A stretch of DNA of 64,000 nt. Source: Halodurantibacterium daqingensis. Its GTDB lineage: Bacteria > Pseudomonadota > Alphaproteobacteria > Rhodobacterales > Rhodobacteraceae. The position numbers were made by a program, and so were the translations under genes. This document shows, one piece after another, positions 60,901-64,000 of this stretch. Positions within the stretch are counted from its first letter, which is position 1. Every line of letters starts with the position of its first letter. The notes under the pieces are model-generated. The model worked only from the letters and a program-made list of their open reading frames with translations, was not told where the DNA came from and made no database searches. The DNA lies in contig NZ_JBHTFQ010000011.1 of the NCBI RefSeq assembly GCF_042666235.1, positions 1 to 64,000 of the forward strand. Reading direction: 5' to 3'.

Positions 60901-61773
60901 GAGCTGCGTCTCGGCGAGACCAACCTGCGCATCCCGTCGACCGGTTTCGGCCCCGCCGGCTATATCCCCGAGCCGATGACCCATGTGAATGAACCTGCCG
61001 CCGTGCGCGAGACGCGCAGCCGCGCCGGGCTTCTGGGGGATGGCCGCGGCAACGGCGCCACGGGCGGCGGGGCCGCCCCGTTCAGCCTCGATGTCACGAT
61101 CAGCGCGCCGAACCAGGTGTTCATCCGCGGCCGCGGCCTTGATGCGGAACTGGGAGGTGCCATCCAGCTCACCGGAACAACCGCCAACATCATCCCGATC
61201 GGTGAGTTCTCCCTGATCCGCGGGCGGCTTGATCTTCTGGGGCAACGCTTCGTGCTGGATGAAGGGCTTGCGCGCCTGCAGGGGCGGTTCGTCCCCTACA
61301 TCCGGCTGGCAGCCTCGACCGAATCCGAAGGGGTCAGCGTCACCATCCTTGTCGAGGGCGAGGCGAACGAGCCCGAGATCCGCTTCCTCTCCTCGCCCGA
61401 CCTGCCCGAGGAAGAGGTGCTTGCGCGGCTGCTGTTCGGGCGCGGGCTGACCAATCTGTCGCCGCTGCAGGCCGCACAGCTCGCCGGCGCGGTGGCGACA
61501 CTTGCCGGACGGGGTGGCGAGGGCATCGTGGGACGGCTGCGCCAGAACTTCGGGCTGGATGATCTGGATATCACGACCGACGAAGACGGCGGCACCGGCG
61601 TGCGCCTGGGCCGTTATCTGTCGGAAAACATCTATACGGATGTGACGGTGGGTTCGGACGGCACGACCGAGATCAACCTCAACCTCGATGTTTCACGCTC
61701 GGTCACGGTGCGGGGGCGGCTGGACAACAGCGGCGAGACCGGGCTTGGCGTCTATTACGAGCGCGATTACTGA
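57940..61773 (+). CDS. tamB: Translocation and assembly module subunit TamB
   Basis: Very long periplasm-spanning AsmA-like/bridge-type lipid transfer protein of 1277 residues, anchored in the inner membrane by an N-terminal hydrophobic segment (MVFLLCFLPSLALA). Most of it is repetitive beta-strand sequence; the units FSDLSVLG and LLAGES recur (about residues 540-720), showing internal duplication. The C-terminal DUF490 domain is clear (GEFSLIRGRLDLLGQRFVLD, LARLLFGRGLTNLSPLQAAQ) and ends near GLGVYYERDY. It overlaps the convergent YihY gene by 7 bases. Confidence 0.95.
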   Translation: MRFMVFLLCFLPSLALAQEDEGGGTFLTRFVENALSGENRNVVITGFSGALSSRATIERMTFADDEGIWMTIDDAVLDWNRTALLRGRIEISELAAEHIAITRTPETAEPAGPAPEARPFALPELPVAVRINRLDVARLDLGAALFGQEATFTAGGSVQLERGEGTAALDIRRIDGPEARFRLEGHYDNATRELDLDLDLSEDQDGIISRLIGVPGTPALSLTIDGSGTLDDFAARISLVTDDVERLAGRVTLITETDAEGRATRRFSTDVAGDIAPLFAPDYQDFFGPEIVLQSEGARLPDGRVVLSQLDLRAQALILRGELEIGADGLPERVDVTGRIGTADGSPILLPIRPRTRITSADLVLALDGLADDNWNLRLQIAGLDRRSLGIEALRLTGAGTIRRDADGRFIGGTLAYAAQGIDPRDAALRRALGDDIGGEMEILWQDDGQVQLPRFTLSGEDYGLAGNAIIAGLEEALTINGTISARGDDIARLSDLAKRDLSGTAAAEVTGSYATLTGAFDAVAAVTGTDLRFDQPEVDRLLAGESRIELSARRNTDGLTLRSLRATATTLSALAHGQLATAGSDITAELDFSDLSVLGGPFRGALVGTARFTETEGGPQRLRLEATAQGLAIGQDQADRLLAGESTISLDATRADEVITVEALQVNAATLAARVTGTLAEGASALAASLGFSDLSVLGPGFAGALEAEAQLNENGALRRLQLEAQGTNLAIGQTQADALLRGPTQLALDATEENGRLRVQAFTLSNPQLTASATGAAEGDSRLVNLTARLANLAVIQPEFPGPLTIAGTITENGSYGVDVTAQGPGGIDARITGSAASDLSAVDLAVVGSAQAALANLFIQPRSVTGPLNFNLRLNGPPALASVSGNLTGQGLRIVDPELGLTLEQGNVRADLAGGQATIAASAGFPQGGQLSLSGPISLTAPFNADLRLALQDARLVDPELYETSVSGTVAITGPLAGGGRITGELRLGETNLRIPSTGFGPAGYIPEPMTHVNEPAAVRETRSRAGLLGDGRGNGATGGGAAPFSLDVTISAPNQVFIRGRGLDAELGGAIQLTGTTANIIPIGEFSLIRGRLDLLGQRFVLDEGLARLQGRFVPYIRLAASTESEGVSVTILVEGEANEPEIRFLSSPDLPEEEVLARLLFGRGLTNLSPLQAAQLAGAVATLAGRGGEGIVGRLRQNFGLDDLDITTDEDGGTGVRLGRYLSENIYTDVTVGSDGTTEINLNLDVSRSVTVRGRLDNSGETGLGVYYERDY

Positions 61774-62669
61774 GCCGCGGCCCGCTGGCCCTCACCCTCG
61801 TCCGGGCAGGGGGCCAGCAGATCCTCGTGCCGGCGCTCGTTTGCGGCCACGTGCCCAAGTTCGGTATTGAGACAGAACCCGACAAGCACTGCATAGGCGC
61901 TGAGGTAAAGCCACATCAGCAGGGCGATCACCGCGCCGATCGAACCGTAGATCTCGTTGTAATTTCCGAAGTTCGACAGGTAGAACGACAGGCCCACCGA
62001 GGCACCCGCCCAGATCACCACCGACAGCACCAGCCCCGGCGAAAGCCAGGGCGCGCGCTTCAGGGGCGTGTTCGGCCCGTAGCGGTACAAAAGCCCGATG
62101 CCGAACACCAGCGCCCCCACGGCAATTGCCCAGCGCAGCACGCTCAGCAAAAGGCCTGCCACCGGCCCCACGGGGGCGAAGGCAAGAATGACCGGCACCA
62201 CCACAAGCGAGGCCAGCGCGATGATCCCCACAGCGATCAGCGCGAGCGTGAGCAGGAGGGCAACGACGATCTCCATCACCCCCGCCCGCAGTTCGGTGCC
62301 CGCAACGGCGTTGAGCCCCCGCATCAGCGCCGCAACGCCCAGCCGCGCCGTCCAGAGTGCCGCGCCAAGCGAAATGGCCGTGGTCCAGCCCAGCGTCGTT
62401 TCCCGCGCCCGCAGCAATGCCCGCACCTGCGCCTGAAGCACCGCGTAGGCATCCTGCGGCACGAACTCGGCCAGAAGCTGCATCTGCTGCTCGATCACCA
62501 CCGGATCGGCAAGAAAGCCGAACAACGAGATCAGCGCCGCCACGCCGGGAAAGATCGAGAACATCGTCCAGAAGGCGACGCCCGAGGAAATCAGGCCGAT
62601 GTGGCGTTCGCTGATGACCGTCCACATGCCATGCAGGATCCGGAACCACCTCGCGTCGGTAATCTTCAT
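61767..62669 (-). CDS. YihY/virulence factor BrkB family membrane protein
   Basis: Inner-membrane protein of 300 residues with six helices. Family marks are HIGLISSGVAFWTMFSIFPG near the N-terminus, RYGPNTPLKRAPWLSPG and YGSIGAVIALLMWLYLSAYA, with the closing LNTEL segment and an acidic C-terminus. The family was once called ribonuclease BN in error; its true role is unknown. The ATG at 62669 has GAGG 5 bases upstream and is preferred over one 12 codons earlier. Confidence 0.92.
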   Translation of the reverse strand: MKITDARWFRILHGMWTVISERHIGLISSGVAFWTMFSIFPGVAALISLFGFLADPVVIEQQMQLLAEFVPQDAYAVLQAQVRALLRARETTLGWTTAISLGAALWTARLGVAALMRGLNAVAGTELRAGVMEIVVALLLTLALIAVGIIALASLVVVPVILAFAPVGPVAGLLLSVLRWAIAVGALVFGIGLLYRYGPNTPLKRAPWLSPGLVLSVVIWAGASVGLSFYLSNFGNYNEIYGSIGAVIALLMWLYLSAYAVLVGFCLNTELGHVAANERRHEDLLAPCPDEGEGQRAAAQ

Positions 62670-62777
62670 CCGTGCCTCGCTGCAAGGGATCGGGAACCGC
62701 GACACATTCCGCGGCTAGGGTTCAATGGCATCTGCCGCCAAAAGTTCCGCGCCGTCACCTGCAAGCCAGGCGCCGGA

Positions 62778-63095
62778 TCAGGCACTGATGCGCAGATCGT
62801 CCATCGTCTTGCCGGCGGCAAGCGCCTCGCCGACCCAGCGCGGCTGGCGGCCACGGCCGGTCCAGGTCAGGTCGGGCTCTTCGGGATGAACGTATTTGGG
62901 CGCTACCGTCTTGCGGCGCTTCTTGAGCGCTCCGGTCAGTTCCGAAAGCGAAAAGCCCTTTTCCCGGGCGATATTCTCGATCTCGCGCAGGGCTTCCTCG
63001 CGCTGGCGATCCTTGTAGGTCTCGATCGCCTGGGTCACGTCCTTCTGAAGCTGCTTGAGCTCCTTGAGCGACAGGTCATTCAGGTTCATGGCCAT
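62778..63095 (-). CDS. H-NS family nucleoid protein (HvrA-like)
   Basis: DNA-binding nucleoid protein of 105 residues. The N-terminal half is a coiled coil for oligomerisation (LSLKELKQLQKDVTQAI, KDRQREEALREIENIA). The C-terminal half holds the H-NS DNA-binding core with the AT-hook-like motif TWTGRGRQPRWV. It resembles the HvrA/Spb proteins of Rhodobacter, which control photosynthesis and nitrogen genes in response to light. The ATG at 63095 has AAGGA 7 bases upstream. Its own upstream region is AT-rich, which would allow autoregulation. Confidence 0.9.
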   Translation of the reverse strand: MAMNLNDLSLKELKQLQKDVTQAIETYKDRQREEALREIENIAREKGFSLSELTGALKKRRKTVAPKYVHPEEPDLTWTGRGRQPRWVGEALAAGKTMDDLRISA

Positions 63096-63227
63096 GGGTC
63101 CATCCTTTATACGGAAATGCTTAAATAGGTCATTAAAACGACTGATCCAATAATCAGATGCGCACCGCAGTTCAATATAAAAAATGGCTGGCTTCAAATA
63201 GGCCGCGCTTTCCTTCGTGCCGGGCGT
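63096..63227 (-). promoter_or_regulatory. AT-rich promoter region of the H-NS-like gene
   Basis: This 132-bp gap is much richer in A and T than its surroundings, with runs such as AATATAAAAAA and several TTAAA/TTTAAA pieces. H-NS proteins prefer such DNA, so autoregulation is plausible. No single -10/-35 pair stands out. Confidence 0.4.
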
Positions 63228-63995
63228 CTATTCCTGTGCAAGATGCCGGATTTCGGTTTCCCATTCTGCACAACGTTTCACAACCGGCGGTGGCGGCGCG
63301 ACATCGGTAAAGAAGACATCAATTTCAGCAAGCGATGCAATCCGGACGGGCGCCGTTCGGTTGAACTTGGACCGGTCGGCCACCAGAAACCGCCGCCGCG
63401 CCTGCGCCAGAATGGCCTGGCTTACCCGCACCTCCCTGAAATCGAAATCGAGAAGATCGCCATCCTCATCCAGCGCCGAGGCTCCGATCACGGCAAAATC
63501 CACCTTGAAATGCCGCACGATTTCCAGCGTCATGTCACCCACAAGGCCGGCATCCGCGCGCCGCAAAACCCCGCCCGCCACGATGACTTCGGCCGTGGGA
63601 TTTTGCGCCATGATATTCGCAACATTGAGATTGTTGGTCACCACCATGAGATTGCGATGCGAAAGAAGGGCGCGCGCAACCGCCTCGGTTGTGGTGCCGA
63701 TATTCAGAAACAGCGAGGCATCATCCGGTATTTCGGAGGCGCAAAGCCTGCCGATCCTGTCCTTCTCGTCGGGGTTGAGCTTGCGACGTTCTTCATAGCC
63801 GATATTCTCCACCCCCGAACTGAGAATTGCGCCGCCATAAACGCGGTTGAGCTTGCCCGCATCGGCAAGTTCCGAAAGATCGCGCCGGATTGTCTGAAGG
63901 GTGACGCCGAAATGGGCAGCAAGTTCTTCCACGACAACCTTGCCGCGGTCGCGCGCCAGTTGAAGGATTTCGGACTGACGGAAATTCTGAGGCAC
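63228..63995 (-). CDS. DeoR/GlpR family transcriptional regulator
   Basis: Sugar- or glycerol-metabolism regulator of 255 residues. The N-terminal DeoR helix-turn-helix is clear (FRQSEILQLARDRGKVVVEE, then FGVTLQTIRRDLSELADAGK, then NRVYGGA). The C-terminal DeoRC sensor domain has FLNIGTTTEAVARAL, VVTNNLN, AGGVLRRADAGLVGD and DFAVIGASALDEDGDLLDFD, most like GlpR. It starts with GTG at the very end of the window, so the genes it controls, probably upstream on the same strand, are not visible. Confidence 0.92.
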   Translation of the reverse strand: MPQNFRQSEILQLARDRGKVVVEELAAHFGVTLQTIRRDLSELADAGKLNRVYGGAILSSGVENIGYEERRKLNPDEKDRIGRLCASEIPDDASLFLNIGTTTEAVARALLSHRNLMVVTNNLNVANIMAQNPTAEVIVAGGVLRRADAGLVGDMTLEIVRHFKVDFAVIGASALDEDGDLLDFDFREVRVSQAILAQARRRFLVADRSKFNRTAPVRIASLAEIDVFFTDVAPPPPVVKRCAEWETEIRHLAQE

Positions 63996-64000
63996 AGGAC

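Noticed and set aside
1..64000. CRISPR arrays, tRNA or rRNA genes, insertion sequences, prophage or restriction systems
   Set aside because: No spaced direct repeats, transposase motifs, phage proteins or tRNA-like cloverleaf segments were seen on reading.

Overview
The window is 64 kb of GC-rich chromosomal DNA from an alphaproteobacterium, most likely order Rhodobacterales (Rhodobacter/Paracoccus/Roseobacter relatives). The basis is gene content and style: dense coding with ATGA/TGATG stop-start overlaps, an HvrA-type H-NS protein, a ROK-regulated xylose ABC operon with a single-domain ATPase, TRAP transport, and a candidate 6S RNA. I do not assign a genus. No prophage, insertion sequence, CRISPR array, tRNA or rRNA gene was seen.

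Layout. 0.1-6 kb: a chemotaxis operon (receptor, CheW, CheR, CheB) ending in a 570-residue soluble protein. That protein carries two degenerate chemoreceptor-tip-like segments, a CheZ-like DxxxQ motif and a CheZ-like acidic C-terminus; cheA and cheY are not in the window. 6-9.4 kb: a Kef/CPA2 antiporter and a BktB-type thiolase, divergent around a perfect palindrome. 9.4-16.8 kb: penicillin-binding protein 1C coupled to an alpha-2-macroglobulin. 17.2-20.3 kb: yaaA, recQ and a YggT protein. 20.5-24.6 kb: a hotdog thioesterase, an 8-bp tandem repeat, then an MFS transporter, mepA and a phytase-like esterase with overlapping ends. 24.6-26.3 kb: an 816-bp stretch without a recognisable gene, a queuosine-precursor-type transporter, and a candidate 6S RNA with its own terminator. 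26.4-29 kb: arfB, an AGXT2L-like phospho-lyase and an APH-fold kinase.

29.2-34.8 kb: a Nudix hydrolase, a PiT phosphate transporter with a candidate Pho box, the pncA-pncB NAD salvage pair, trhO and hupE. 34.9-39.3 kb: a ferric-siderophore ABC operon with a divergent DUF2218 gene and a small EF-hand protein. 39.4-43.5 kb: a TRAP transporter in one operon with a MetE-like methyltransferase. 43.7-51.6 kb: idi, then xylFHGBA with a divergent ROK regulator. 51.6-56 kb: a CRTAC1/FG-GAP protein, a di-haem peroxidase and a GntP permease. 56.1-61.8 kb: tamA-tamB. 61.8-64 kb: a YihY protein, an H-NS-like protein and a DeoR regulator at the edge.

The most unusual items are the CheZ-like/double-receptor-tip protein at the end of the che operon, the candidate 6S RNA whose closing stem contains an extended Shine-Dalgarno sequence and a GTG, the kinase plus phospho-lyase pair, and the TRAP plus MetE-like operon.
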